Source: Skeletonema tropicum
Taxonomy: Eukaryota; Bacillariophyta; Thalassiosirophyceae; Thalassiosirales; Thalassiosiraceae
DNA: 64,000 bases
Assembly: GCA_037178625.1 (NCBI GenBank)
Contig: CM074144.1
Coordinates: 806,001-870,000 of the forward strand
Direction of reading: 5' to 3'
Shown: positions 22,401-33,455 of the stretch, piece after piece
How positions within the stretch are numbered: the first letter of the stretch is position 1
How the letters are laid out: each line of letters opens with the position of its first letter
Program-made: the position numbers and the translations under genes
The notes under the pieces: model-generated
Told to the model about the DNA's origin: nothing
Seen by the model: only the letters and a program-made list of their open reading frames with translations
Databases searched by the model: none

Positions 22401-22804
22401 TTGTTCACGAGTGCATTTAAGATTTGAAGATCACCATCGTTGTAGTGGTGGAAGATCCGTTCGTCGGAAAAGAGGAGTTTGTCAATATAGCTGAGTGACG
22501 AGGATGGATTGCTGGATGTGGATAGGGTGGAGGTTGTGGATTGTTGATCGGTGGAGTCGGTGGAGGGTAATTTGTGTAATTCTGTTCCGGCGGTAGAGAG
22601 GGAGATTGTATCATCATCGTCGTCGTCGTCGTCATCGTAATTGCTGTCGTCATCTGTAGTGGTGGTTTCTCCGTCATCATGCTCGTTGTAATTTCCGTTA
22701 GTATTATTATTATTATTTGAAGCGGTGGTGCCCTCAGTTAAGAAAAATTCTTCCATTACTGATGTGGAGCTCGTGTCCGTTTTGGCCACTGCTATTGTCG
22801 TCAT
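19431..22804 (-). CDS. Phosphatidylinositol phosphate kinase, two exons
   Basis: Exons 22804-20600 and 20441-19431 join in phase 0 (donor CAG/GTGAGT, acceptor ATCAG) to give 1071 residues. The last third is a PIP-kinase domain: YAPVVFQRIR (end of exon 1), GRYMIKTL with the ATP-binding Lys, WDLKGSTVGR (about 815), MDYSLLLGLH (about 873), GIIDILQYYNARKMGE and SCVDPETYGKRF. These enzymes phosphorylate phosphoinositides at membranes. A low-complexity Ser/Pro/Gly insert of about 120 residues sits between DYSLL and GIIDIL. The first 650 residues are Asn/Thr/Asp-rich with a DDDDDDDDD run, a Lys/Glu/Met coiled stretch and a duplicated GSTSQTCC motif; no lipid-binding domain is recognised there. Substrate class (PI4P or PI5P) cannot be told by eye. 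Confidence 0.9.
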
Positions 22805-23513
22805 GATTCTATATAAATTTATTTGTATTTATTTGGGCCCAAGTGGTAGAAGGCCGAGACCGAGAACGCTGGAGACCACGATCGAGCCAAACAAAGTCCA
22901 AAAAGTCAAGTCGTGTGATGTCGGCGAACGGCCATATGTACAATCTAGGAATAGAATTTGAGAAGAGTTGCACAAAAGGAAGATGGCAGAAGTAATAAAC
23001 GTTCACATGGATATCACCAAAGATTGACTTTCTTGTGGGGCAAGAGAAAATGCAAATTAATGAAGATGGCCGAAGTAAACGTTCATTTTTTGATGATGCT
23101 CCTCTACTGTCTTGTCTTGTGTCCATTCATTCACTCAAAGATTGACTTTCTTGGGAAGTGTCTCAAACTGTGGAGTCTAAACGACTCAACACTCAACGGT
23201 CAATGCAAAAATTTGAATTTGGTGAAGCACATCAGGGCACATAAAACTGAAGCACATGATGTGTGTGACTGGTGTGACTTTGGTACCGTTTGGAGTGATA
23301 CACATGGATTTTTGAGCGAGCGAGCTCTCACTTTTTACGACTTCTCTTTTTATGTATCCCGGCAATGTTGTAACCTTGAGAGAGAAGGCACACGGAGATG
23401 CCCTCTTCGTCTGCTCATTAGGGAGTAAAGCAGTGGTAGAACAAATATATATCAATACTTAATACTTACTGCAAAATAGAAGAAGAACGTTAGAGCTAGC
23501 AGTCATCGTCAAA
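22805..23513. other. Divergent promoter region between PIP kinase and mucin-like gene
   Basis: The two genes point away from each other, so both promoters lie here. The region carries an imperfect direct repeat: AAGATGGCAGAAGTAA...ATTGACTTTCTTG near 22980-23035 and again near 23062-23153. A frame at 22958-23428 has no signs of a real protein. Confidence 0.5.
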
Positions 23514-25820
23514 ATGAAGGGAAGGAGGTTCGTTCCTACATTCGTAATGGTCACAATATGTTGTGTTGCTCTCCTCGACAGCGGCACATCCACATCTTTA
23601 TCATCACAGGATAGACGGCTCAGGATGGATGACTTAATAGCGTCAACTGCTGTGCACGAAAATTCCACGCAATCTGCAGCCTTTCCTGTGGATGAGGCTG
23701 AGGAAAGAGTCGACAATGTCACCATGCTTCAAGAAGAACAAAATGGTACAGTTATGGAGCAATCTCCGAATGCAAGCAACATTACAGATGAAGATGATGT
23801 TACGAAATCACCAACACAGTCTCCTTCGGCTCTTCTTTCTATGCAGCCGACTTATTCATCGTCGACAAGAAAAAATGATGATGCTAATGCCACTATTGGA
23901 ACCATGACGAATTGGATGACATCACCAGTAATTCTGAACAGCGATCCATCGATAGAGGAAACGTCGATTGAGTTGTTGACCAATACAACATCGACAGAGC
24001 TAAACAGCACATCATTGATTGAGCTGGACATGTCAAACTCGACAAATACAACTAACTCCGAAATAGTCATGCCATCAACCATGGCACCGTCGATTACACC
24101 ACAATTCAATGAGACGACAAATCTAGAAAAAGCAGAATCAACATCAAATACAAATAATACTTTTGATGCAGCAACCTCTTCTGCACCGACAATGGCATCA
24201 TCATCATCATCATCACCAACAACTATACCAACTGTAGCGCCAACGAATGTCAATTCTCCTACAACAATGACTCCTTCGGTCAACAATCCTACGCCACTAT
24301 CAGAGACGGCAGTGCCATCAAATTTGGACAATGCAACTACAACCATTGTGCCACCACCAACATCTACACCAACTGTTGAGCCAACATTGGATCCATCTGC
24401 GAATCCTACCCCGCCGCTTGTGTTAGCAGCCTCAAGAAGTGCACCGCCGACGTCTACGCCAACGTTTGTGGGATCCATCGAATCACCTACATTCACTCCT
24501 TCGATGAATCTTACGCAACAGAGCAATATACCGACGGCATCAAGTTTGGACAATGCAACACTACATCCAGATCTAGTACCAGCTGATTTCAGCTGGACAA
24601 CCAGTGCACCACCGACCTTTACACCAACGATTGTCGAAACTGTCGAATCGCCTACATTTATTCCTTCGATGAATCTCACGCAACAGAGTGATGCCCCAAC
24701 GGCATCAAGTTTGGACAATGCAACACTACATTCAGATCTAGTACCAGCTGCTTTCAACTGGACAACCAGTGCACCACCGACCTCTGCACCAACGATTGTC
24801 GAAACTGTCGAATCGCCCACATCCCCTCCTTCTAATCCTACACAACAGAGCGACATTCCGACGGCATCAAGTTTGGACAATGCAACACTACCACCAGATC
24901 TAGTGACAGCTGATTTCGCTTTTAACTCGACAGCCAGCGCACCGCCAACGATTGTAGACACTATCGAATCGCCTACATTCACTCCATCGGCTAATCCTAC
25001 ACAACAGAGCGATACTCCAACGCAATCAAGTTTGGACAATGCAACACTACCACCAGATCTAGTTCCAGCTGATTTCAGCTGGACAGCCAGTACACCACCG
25101 ACTTCTACGCCAACCATTGCAGAGACTATTGAATCGCCTACATTCACTCCTTCGAGCGACTTTCCAACGGCATATTATCCTCCTTCAGCGTATGTCTACT
25201 CACCTCCCTTTACAAAAGAAGAAGTGTCAACAGAAGATGATGTCCCTGCAAAGAATTCTACAAACACTGATTCTCCTCCTTCATTGGCACCCACTCAACT
25301 ACCGCCAACTTCACCAAGCTCAAATCCAACATCGATAGCGCCATCAATCGATCCAACAGCACAGCCAACGCATCATGATGACCACGATGATGAGACCCAC
25401 AATGATAAATCGGCAGCCATCACAACATCACTCACACCAACAAAAAGGCCATCCTATCCTCCAACAATCAATACTTCACCCATACCAACGCCATGGCCAA
25501 CCTACTCTCCGACAACCACTGAAGAAGCAAATGACGCCATCTATCCAAAGTATCATCCAACATATATGGCAGAGGAGGAGGAGGATGCCGACTCTCCACC
25601 TTCCAAACCAACCTACTATCCAACATACTATCCAACAACACTACGAAAAGGTAATCGTGTACGAGAACGTAGAAAAAAGAGACTAAGTGCACCAACGGAA
25701 TCTCCAACTGTGGTAAAGATAGAGTTTTTGGAGGATGTATCCGCGTCCAAGACTATGGCAGCGGTGATTGGTGTAATTTTGACGATAATTGGGATTGGAT
25801 GCTGTGCTTGGTGTGTCTAA
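23514..25820 (+). CDS. Mucin-like Ser/Thr/Pro-rich surface protein, copy 1
   Basis: Single exon, 768 residues. ATG 23514 opens a signal peptide (MKGRRFVPTFVMVTICCVAL). The body is Ser/Thr/Pro-rich with four and a half tandem units of about 50 residues, each with words such as ESPTFTPS, TQQSD, SLDNATL and DLVPADF; many N-glycosylation sequons (NAT, NLT, NWT) and very many O-glycosylation candidates. Short PTYYPTYYPT repeats follow. A hydrophobic C-terminus (MAAVIGVILTIIGIGCCAWC) with no cytoplasmic tail suggests a membrane anchor or GPI signal. It should sit at the cell surface. The start, with its signal peptide, is clear. A glycosyltransferase gene ends 119 bases downstream on the other strand. 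Confidence 0.75.
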   Translation: MKGRRFVPTFVMVTICCVALLDSGTSTSLSSQDRRLRMDDLIASTAVHENSTQSAAFPVDEAEERVDNVTMLQEEQNGTVMEQSPNASNITDEDDVTKSPTQSPSALLSMQPTYSSSTRKNDDANATIGTMTNWMTSPVILNSDPSIEETSIELLTNTTSTELNSTSLIELDMSNSTNTTNSEIVMPSTMAPSITPQFNETTNLEKAESTSNTNNTFDAATSSAPTMASSSSSSPTTIPTVAPTNVNSPTTMTPSVNNPTPLSETAVPSNLDNATTTIVPPPTSTPTVEPTLDPSANPTPPLVLAASRSAPPTSTPTFVGSIESPTFTPSMNLTQQSNIPTASSLDNATLHPDLVPADFSWTTSAPPTFTPTIVETVESPTFIPSMNLTQQSDAPTASSLDNATLHSDLVPAAFNWTTSAPPTSAPTIVETVESPTSPPSNPTQQSDIPTASSLDNATLPPDLVTADFAFNSTASAPPTIVDTIESPTFTPSANPTQQSDTPTQSSLDNATLPPDLVPADFSWTASTPPTSTPTIAETIESPTFTPSSDFPTAYYPPSAYVYSPPFTKEEVSTEDDVPAKNSTNTDSPPSLAPTQLPPTSPSSNPTSIAPSIDPTAQPTHHDDHDDETHNDKSAAITTSLTPTKRPSYPPTINTSPIPTPWPTYSPTTTEEANDAIYPKYHPTYMAEEEEDADSPPSKPTYYPTYYPTTLRKGNRVRERRKKRLSAPTESPTVVKIEFLEDVSASKTMAAVIGVILTIIGIGCCAWCV

Positions 25821-25939
25821 TATGTAAATGCTATGTAATTATGCTAATGAGATGTATTCTTTATGTCAAAGTTGTGAGTTGCAGTAGTCATGGCTCTAGC
25901 CGTAGAAATGGTATGTTACACTCTCTTACTCTTACAATA

Positions 25940-27462
25940 TTACCACTGCGAATTCATAATCTGTTTGTCAAAGACACAAGTGTCGCCGCATGTAGTAAAC
26001 CACTTCCCGCTTTGATCTTTGGCTCGGAACAGGTAGTTGTGTCCAAATCCCAATGCTAGCCTGCTCTTGGCAATGAGGCCACTAAAGGTTGATGCTGGGT
26101 TTCCAATGAAGACATTGCTCATGACAGCTAAAGTGATGTCTCCGCCTATCCAACTTGCGTCCTTGGGTACTACTTTCAGCACCTTGGAAATATCTGGATC
26201 AGCTTTCAGTCTTTCTAATACAGAAGGGTCTTGGCCATCACTGATCAATACTATAGGGTGTTGAAGCATCCCGAGAGGTTCCAAGATGGATTTGATGTAG
26301 TCGGGTTCCATCCGCAAAGCGCCAGTAGGATCACACCCGGATCTCCTATTAAATCTTTCCATCATACGAATGCCTGGCTCTCCTTCCAGGTAACGTTGAT
26401 GAACCACAGAATAAAGGGTATGTTGGTAATACTTACCGAAGACGGCATCAAGACCTGAACACATGTTTTGAGCTGGTTTGCCATCAATCGATTTACCTTC
26501 GCCCTTGTTGTAATGGCGAAACAGCGTTTGAAGATGTTGGGCTTGATGCCCAATATAATCTTCCAGTGGCAAATCTGATTTATACATGAACAAATCCTTC
26601 GCGACACCATCAACCACATTGCTGTAGCCCTTCAATTCATCTTCACTACGGAAAAGCTTGACACAGAATGCTTTCTCGAACCGTGCTTGCCAGCCATCAT
26701 CACCCTTTACAGGACCCTGTACAGACATCCACATCTCGGTAATCACTTTTAATACCCAGGTGTTGTACTTGAGCATGATGCCCAGAGTCATATCATTTTC
26801 CCGAGCGAGCTGTAATGCATGTAGGAATTCTATCATGTTGTTGCCTGTCCTGCCCCATGCTAATGGGCCGCTAATGAGCAGAATGTTATTGGAGTTCGTC
26901 ACAGGGCAAGTGCCGTCTTGATTATTGAATTGATTAAGAAGAGCGATATCTAACGGGGTACCTATTTTCGTCTTCCGGCCGCAAATAGAGACAGGTTCCA
27001 TGTCTTGGAACTGCTGTGGAATGGCGAGTCTACGATACTCATGCTGGAATGAAGTGAAGTAGAAACGAACGAAGTGGTGATGATTAGTAAACAGATAGTA
27101 ATTAGTCTATCATCTAGAGTTCTACACTTCCAAGTCGTCTTCAAACTATGTTTTCAACATCTTACCTTCACCTTCAGTTCTCTATACTGCACTGGACTCC
27201 GACGAAACCAGATGTCCTCGGTTGCATCTAAAAGTTGTAAGGTTTCAGCATTCTTCCTCTTTTTTATGTCCCGAAGCGAACTTAAGCGCTCAAGCTCGTC
27301 ATTTCGGGGTATATCTGCAGGTGATACTTCCTCGCTCAAGTTGCGGGACATGGAAGACGAATATGCGTCCTCAGGAACTGATATGATGTAGGACACAGAT
27401 ACAAGAGAGATAATAGTAGCCACAGCCACGATTTTTTTGACATCACTGACACTGAATTTCAT
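25940..27462 (-). CDS. Fucosyltransferase-like Golgi protein, copy 1, two exons
   Basis: Exons 27462-27166 and 27043-25940 join in phase 0 (donor GAAG/GTAAGA, acceptor TTCCAG) into 466 residues. Residues 9-28 form a signal anchor (KKIVAVATIISLVSVSYI), giving a type II Golgi protein. The lumenal part starts with a glycine/Asn motif, GRTGNNMIEFLHALQLA, like the GxxGN motif of fucosyltransferases, and near the end has NVFIGNPASTFSGLIAKSR, close to the FxGNxxSTFS motif of O-fucosyltransferase-type GT-B enzymes. The donor is probably GDP-fucose, by family only; the acceptor is unknown. It converges on the mucin-like gene. Its first 55 residues and promoter are shared with the glycosyltransferase family next to it. 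Confidence 0.6.
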
Positions 27463-28124
27463 GATGGAAATGATATTGATTGCAATTCTTCTCTTCGTTC
27501 AAAGCAAATCAAAAATATGCATAGTTATGCGCTGATAAGCAGTATTGGCGTTTTGGCTGTGATCTACATCATGAGGTAGGTGCATGGTGCATGACGTTCT
27601 CCGCTCCGGCCGGGTGTTCCGCATTTGAAAACCGGTTAAAATGGTCATTGACTACCGCGGTACTGGGATATAAGGTAAGAGTCACAATCTATGCACGGGA
27701 ACCCACAACCGGAACGAAAATGACCTGGCAAACGACAAAAGCTTTGCTTTGGCTTGGAGTTGAGGTCTCGAGTATATTGAGAACCATGAGGTACTGAGAC
27801 GGTATTGTGGTAAGTATGACCTCATCCGTCCAAGACACGGTGGATTCGCCTTAGCATTTGTGATCGCTAACTATCGCTAACTGTGACATCCCAAAATCTG
27901 TGGAGTGTCTTCCCTCAGCAACTCTCAACTCTGCAGCAGCTCGTCATTTTCTGGGACTTGCATATTTGAAGAGTTGTGATGGCTACAATACAAGTAAGTA
28001 GGTATTATGATACCAGAAATCCTGCGATCTGCTTTTGTCACGGTGGGTATGATAACGCTGACATGTTCTTCCGAATCTTCGTAGCTGTAGCCGTAGCATA
28101 ATAATTAGTAATTGCAATACATTA
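27463..28124. promoter_or_regulatory. Shared promoter and spacer cassette upstream of the fucosyltransferase-like gene
   Basis: The DNA before ATG 27462 matches the DNA before each glycosyltransferase copy: TTTGAAAACCGGTTAAAATG, GACTACCGCGGTACTG, ACGAAAATGACCTGGCAAAC and CTCGAGTATATTGAGAACC occur in the same order. It also serves as the downstream region of glycosyltransferase A. Similarity in promoter and first coding segment suggests joint regulation. No specific factor site is identified. Confidence 0.55.
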
Positions 28125-29372
28125 TCAAATTAGTGAAAAGCAACTATCTGTACGAACACAATCAGGATTCTTTTGTGCATAAGGATGAGGCCTCGCTGGG
28201 TATCCCCCCCAAGGTTTCGGAACAGACCCACGAGGAGTAAACATGGTGGGAGAATCACAATCACGATGCCTGAGGAATAGCCACGGAGTTTCTCGGACCT
28301 TGTGTGTCTTGGGCGTCAGATGAAAGTGCCAGGACTGTATTTTATCACATGCGCTGTACACCGATGAAAATTGATAGCTCTGCTCAACTGCCCACAACGC
28401 AGCATTCTCGGCTCCGTTTTCGTTCATGTTAAAGGCAACCAACTCATGAGTTTGAATGCGGCGCTTAAAGTTCTCCTCATTCAACCTACCCATGAGTTTG
28501 CTTTTGTGAAAGATCCACGTGTCCCATGAAAAACTTCGATTCGATTCAGCACAACGATCAATCTCCCAAGTGCCTGATTGTTTGACATCTTTTGCCATGT
28601 AACCTGTACCCATCATCTCATCGTAGATTTTCTTTATATTTGCAGACATCTTATTCGAAAATCCACTAGTTGACAATACAGCAAGAACTTCGGGATTCAG
28701 AGACCGTGCAAGTGACATGGTATCATCGAAAGCCATATCAGCGTTGGCAAGCACGACGACATCGCCGGTTACCACATCTGACACAGCATTACTGAACATT
28801 TGATAGTACGTTGGTTGTCCTGTCTGTACATCGTCACATTTCACCTTGATGGCAAGGAGCTCATTGGATTCTTCTGGGGTCATGCTGAAAACTTGACGAT
28901 TGAGATCAGACATCGCTTGATGAAAATCAACACACGACTCTGCATTATCATCTCTATCGAGAAACACAACGACTTGGTCAAAGTGCGGATTGTGAATATT
29001 TGCTAACAAGGCTGCCTCCACCTCTCTTCTATGAGGGTTGACTTCCTCACCCTTTCCTTTTGCCCAGAAGCTTGTGACGTAGGAGACTTTGGTTTCATGA
29101 TGTGTTGCCGATGGCGACGGATCATTCTCTGCGGCATCCAACTGATTGACATTGACATTTCCCGACGTCTGCTGCAACTTTCCTCTCAGATTCAGATTAT
29201 TAAGCTCGTCATTTCGGCGTAGACGTGCAAGTGATACTTCCTTGCTCAAGTTGCGGGACACGGAAGACGAATAAGCGTCCTCAGAAACTGACATGATGTA
29301 GGACACAGCTACAAGAGAGATAATAGTAGCCACAGCCACGATTTTTTTGACATCACTGACACTGAATTTCAT
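28125..29372 (-). CDS. Glycosyltransferase-like type II membrane protein, copy A
   Basis: Single exon, 415 residues. The frame is open further up, but ATG 29372 (MKFSVSDVKK) is conserved in all copies and upstream sequence is not, so I choose it. A signal anchor covers residues 9-30. The lumenal domain has VVVFLDRDDNAESC and GDVVVLANADMAFDD (about 215), which resembles the acidic metal-binding motif (NxDxxF) of GT-A-like enzymes. The C-terminus is Cys-rich and ends RTDSCFSLI. Family assignment by eye is uncertain. It has A/B-type residues: GYMAKDVKQ, FNMNEN and RHRDCDSPT. Codon 199 region reads KCDDV where other copies have KCVDV. Confidence 0.6.
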   Translation of the reverse strand: MKFSVSDVKKIVAVATIISLVAVSYIMSVSEDAYSSSVSRNLSKEVSLARLRRNDELNNLNLRGKLQQTSGNVNVNQLDAAENDPSPSATHHETKVSYVTSFWAKGKGEEVNPHRREVEAALLANIHNPHFDQVVVFLDRDDNAESCVDFHQAMSDLNRQVFSMTPEESNELLAIKVKCDDVQTGQPTYYQMFSNAVSDVVTGDVVVLANADMAFDDTMSLARSLNPEVLAVLSTSGFSNKMSANIKKIYDEMMGTGYMAKDVKQSGTWEIDRCAESNRSFSWDTWIFHKSKLMGRLNEENFKRRIQTHELVAFNMNENGAENAALWAVEQSYQFSSVYSACDKIQSWHFHLTPKTHKVRETPWLFLRHRDCDSPTMFTPRGSVPKPWGGYPARPHPYAQKNPDCVRTDSCFSLI

Positions 29373-29958
29373 GATGGAAATGATATTGATTGAATTCTTC
29401 TTTTTGTTCAACAAATCAAAGTAAGTATGCATGTGTAGTTATGCGCTGCTGCAAGCAGTATTGGCGTTTCGGCTGGAGCTGTGGTTCTACATCATAAGGT
29501 AGGTGCATGCATGGTGCATGACGTTCTCCGCTCCCGGTGTCTGCATTTGAAAACCGGTTAAAATGGTCATTGACTACCGCGGTACTGATATTGTTTCAGA
29601 GTCCCACTCTATGCAATGAATACTCTAAATGAAGTAGGAGTACCTACTTATTACTTTTATTGACATAACCGGAACGAAAATGACCTGGCAAACGACAAAA
29701 GCTTTGCTTTTGGAGTTGAGGTCTCGAGTATATTGAGAACCATGAGGTACTGAGACGGTATTGTGATAAGTATGACCTCATCCAAAAGACTGGAGTGTCT
29801 TTAGCTCATTGGATTCTTCTGGGGTCATGCTGAATATGTGGCTCCTGAGATCAGACATTGCTTGATGAACATTATCATCTCTATCGAGAAACACAACGAC
29901 TTGGTCAAAGTGCGGATTGTGAATATTGCTAACAAGGCTGCCTCCACCTCTCTTCTAT

Positions 29959-31508
29959 CCGTAATGCAGCCCAAAATGGGAGCGAAAATGGGAGCAAAAA
30001 TGGCACTTTCCAGCACAGTAGTATGGAGGGTTCCAGTGGACTTACAGCTAGTACCGGCACAATAAAATTTGGCTAATACCATCGCCTAAAATGTTTGAGT
30101 TCATATTTGGTCACTACAATGGCATAAGTGCCTTTGGTAGGGCATGGAATGATCATGATCGACGTGTTTTTGACTTCAACAAAATTGGCTGATTTTTTAC
30201 TCCCAAATGGGAGCAAAAAAATTGAACCAATTCCTACGTCCAATTTCTACGGGACCTCCGGTACTCTGCCTCTTTTCCCTCCTGCCTCCAATTCTGAGCT
30301 CAAGAGGATGCTCTCCATGATGACCTCTGCTCCTACACCCCTAACGCCACACACGAAACGGATACACCTATCGTGCGATTATTATCCCAAAGCTAATATC
30401 ATTGGCTGTTTAATTCTGGTAGGGCTTGCTATGAATCGTTGTCTTTAAAGAGAAATAATAATCACCATTAGGTGCATAAAATCATCATATTACACTTAAT
30501 TATACTCTACTTTGGCCATGTCAGGAGTGATACACTTCATAATACGCTTCCATTTCACTCAATACACATACATAACGGTTTTGGGGCATCTTTGGCTACT
30601 TGAAATGATTAATTGCTCTCTGTTTTATTGATTATGTGCCCTCTGGTGATTGTCATGTACTTACTTCTCTGGCATAGTGTTTGGGGGAGGTATGTGTCAT
30701 TATCTACCGGGAATATCACACCATTTGCCACTTATTATGTGGTTGGGACGAGGGTTGATGTTTTTTGACTTCAGTGCATTGATTGTTGCTCCACACACAG
30801 CGGCCAAGTGGGTGATCGGCATGCTCTCCATACACATGCCGCTGCGCAGCGAATGCGTGATGTTCTCAATTCAATGGGCAATGCAGCGGCCACCAAGTCA
30901 CCATTACTTCGGCATGGGTATATAGTAACAGTTATTATTGCTTGATGGCATCGTATTTGCATCGGTGTGAATATATGAGGCCGGTTCTGGTAATGTCGAA
31001 TGTGCCGAATTTACATGCATTGTGTTAAAGTCGTTATACTGCTGTATCCGCTTATATTCAGGCCCCACCGACCTCAAAAATGGATTCAGCACAAAATTTT
31101 GGGGCAGGCATAAGGTTGTAGTTGTTGCTATTGTTTATTTCAAGGCCAATAATGCCATGTGATGCATCATGGTAGGGATCCTTTTTGTGAGATGTGTGAT
31201 TTTTTTATTCAAAATCGCCTCGTCAGCCGCCCACCGACACCGATGCAACTGATTTGACACCCCTACAATCTCGGCGAGTGGATGGAATGTGGCCAACCCA
31301 AGTTGCAGATGCACTCTAAACTAACCAAATGGAATAATATTGGTCTTTGAACGGAGGGGATCGGCGTAGTATTGGTGTAGTAATGGCTACACTCCGCCGA
31401 GACGATTTTTGCTCCCAAGCAAATGGGAGCAAAAAAATTTGAGGTGGGGGAGCGGTGGGAGGCAAAATCGGTTTTTGCTCCCAAACGGGAGTAAAAATTG
31501 CATTACGG
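29959..31508. mobile_element. Non-autonomous DNA transposon, 1550 bp, TSD CTAT
   Basis: The ends are inverted repeats CCGTAATGCA (29959-29968) and TGCATTACGG (31499-31508), flanked by CTAT on both sides (29955-29958 and 31509-31512). Removing the element restores the uninterrupted glycosyltransferase sequence CTTCTATGAGGG seen in the intact copies, which proves the borders. TGGGAGCAAAAA-like words recur near both ends in opposite sense. No transposase frame is present, so mobility would depend on another element. Superfamily is not clear from a 4-bp duplication. Confidence 0.85.
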
Positions 31509-31531
31509 CTATGAGGGTTGACTTCCTCACC

Positions 31532-33336
31532 TAGGGGGGTGCACACCCCTGATATTCAAATTTCAAACCTCTTATATTCCATCAAATATTGATCAAATAC
31601 CTTCGTCTATACCCCTAATAGAAATCCCCAAAGTTTGGTGGTGTTATATCTTTGTCTTGTGTGGATATCAGCCTCCGTATAGGGGCACTTTTGGCCATCG
31701 TGGGAATGGATTTGGAGAACAGTCGAGTCAAATATGGTCAAATATGGCGCCAACTTGTTAGCGAAACTATAGGAATTAGTACATATCGCCAAACTCCATC
31801 TACTCTTTTAGGTCAACATGCCCACCATGGCGGACTTGACCGTATCGACCTCCTACACAGCAGTATACATAATTCCATCAACAATAGAGACCATCATATC
31901 ATCCTATATGGTATGGCTGGCCATTTTGTGCTTTTATCAGCAGCTCCAACAAGTTTTTCTTCCGATCACATATCAAAAATAAGACATTTTGAGCCGCTCG
32001 ACTTCCGCCCAGATAGTGAATAATCGATATCACGACCTGTATCAAACAGTTAAGCACCTAACCAGTGGATATATTCCTTTCAATAACCATTGGGATGAAT
32101 TCGGGCCACTCTTTCGGTGGGATTCGACAAAGGCGGCCGAGTTATATTGTGTCACCGGTGCCGATCGTCTCGACCATCGACAACTTAATTTTGGCATAAT
32201 ATTCTGCAATATCTATAATAACTCAGCATTTGCAAACCCCAAAACACCACGATATTGTTTCAACTATATTGTAGCAACGTTTGCGCACCGTGGTATTGTT
32301 GTGTACCACTGATTCTTTCTAATATATACTCATGTGTGGTGAAATTTGAGCCATCAAAATAGGTGATTTTTAGCGTTTTGGGCATATAGCGTCCACTTTA
32401 CGACTTGATTAAACCCAACTGCTGCGCAACATCGATGATAGTAACCAATAGAAGGGCGTTGTATGGTTGAATGGGGTTTGCAGCCATCGTATTATCCTAC
32501 ATTGGCATCGTATGGCTCCATGCGTTGAGTCGAGAATCATGTTCTGTGGTAGGCTTAGATTACACATATCATATCATGTTCTTTCTGTTAAATATAGCAT
32601 ATAAAGATGACCTGCTCTGGTCAGACTATATTGGAAGGTGTCGTTTATATTTAAATGTTGTGAATGACCTCCACTTTCATAAAACGAAAAAAGGCGCAGT
32701 GATTTTGTTGTATAATTATATGTCGCCCTAACAGTAGAGCGAGATGATTGAGCGGTTATCGTCGATTGTATCGGACACTGATAGACTGGAACATCTAACA
32801 TGATCAATATCATCGATTGGTGCTGTTGTTTGGGTTATGGTATGCCCCTTAGCATCCATATTATGCCATGAAGAGCTTTCTGAGCTGAGCTGATGTCTCA
32901 CAATTTTGCATGATATAATTGATTATCATGACCCCACTTCATTAGATCCACCAAACCAAGCTATCATCCGACGCCAATTACCCATATAGAGTGCATATTG
33001 TAAGGCTGATTGATCTATATTCATTGTTCATTCCAATACTGTGATTCTCCATTTAGATTTTGAGCCGGTTCGGCTCATCGTGACATGGCTGGTATGGCGC
33101 CGACAAGGACGTTGCTGTCAATTGAAGTGTCCAGCGAGGCATCAGAGCATCCTTCTAGGTCTATACTATCGACGGATGTGAATATTCTTGGTATGAACCA
33201 TGTCAGTTGTCTATTAATAGCGTCGGGGTGACGATGTATGCTATATGCGTTGAAATCGGAGTTTTGTCAGGGCAGGAAAATGGCTTGTTTGTCATCTTAA
33301 TCTCAACCGGGATAAATCATAGGCTGCGCACCCCCC
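31532..33336. mobile_element. Second insertion, 1805 bp, TSD CTCACC
   Basis: It interrupts the same pseudogene 23 bases further on. CTCACC occurs on both sides (31526-31531 and 33337-33342), and intact copies have it once. The ends are short and imperfect inverted repeats: TAGGGGGGTGCACA on the left and, inverted, GGGGGGTGCGCA on the right. The interior is AT-rich with no convincing coding frame. The 6-bp duplication could be one or two bases shorter because of the C-run at the right end. Confidence 0.7.
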
Positions 33337-33455
33337 CTCACCCTTTCCTTTTGCCCAGAAGCTTGTGACGTAGGAGACTTTGGTTTCATGTGATGTGTCC
33401 GCCGCCACCCGTGTTTCCTGACGTCTGCCGCAACTTTCCTCTCAGAAAACCAAGC

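Larger units (their letters stand above)
23815..29760. repeat. Segmental duplication, copy A
   Basis: This stretch, from inside the mucin-like gene through the fucosyltransferase-like gene and glycosyltransferase A, recurs in the same order and orientation about 10.3 kb away at 34109-39970. Proteins differ by only a few residues and the intergenic DNA is also nearly identical, so the event is recent. The left edge lies in a CACAG microhomology. Confidence 0.85.
29803..33455 (-). pseudogene. Glycosyltransferase pseudogene split by two insertions
   Basis: Three ordered fragments match the middle and N-terminal part of copy A: 29803-29958 (LAIKVK to LLANI region, with a small deletion and frame loss), 31509-31531 (the bases for NPHRRE), and 33337-33455 (AKGKGEE to RGKLQQ, degraded). 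The joins are exactly where inserts 29959-31508 and 31532-33336 begin and end. Both ends of the gene are missing. It represents the next unit of the tandem array after copy A, so the array once extended here. Confidence 0.8.

Noticed and set aside
22958..23428. 156-codon frame upstream of the mucin-like gene
   Set aside because: It crosses an imperfect direct repeat in a promoter region and shows no protein features.
23852..25147. 431-codon minus-strand frame opposite mucin-like copy 1 (and the same at 34146-35441)
   Set aside because: It mirrors the repeats of the plus-strand gene, has no signal or domain, and is explained by codon composition of the Ser/Thr/Pro-rich gene.
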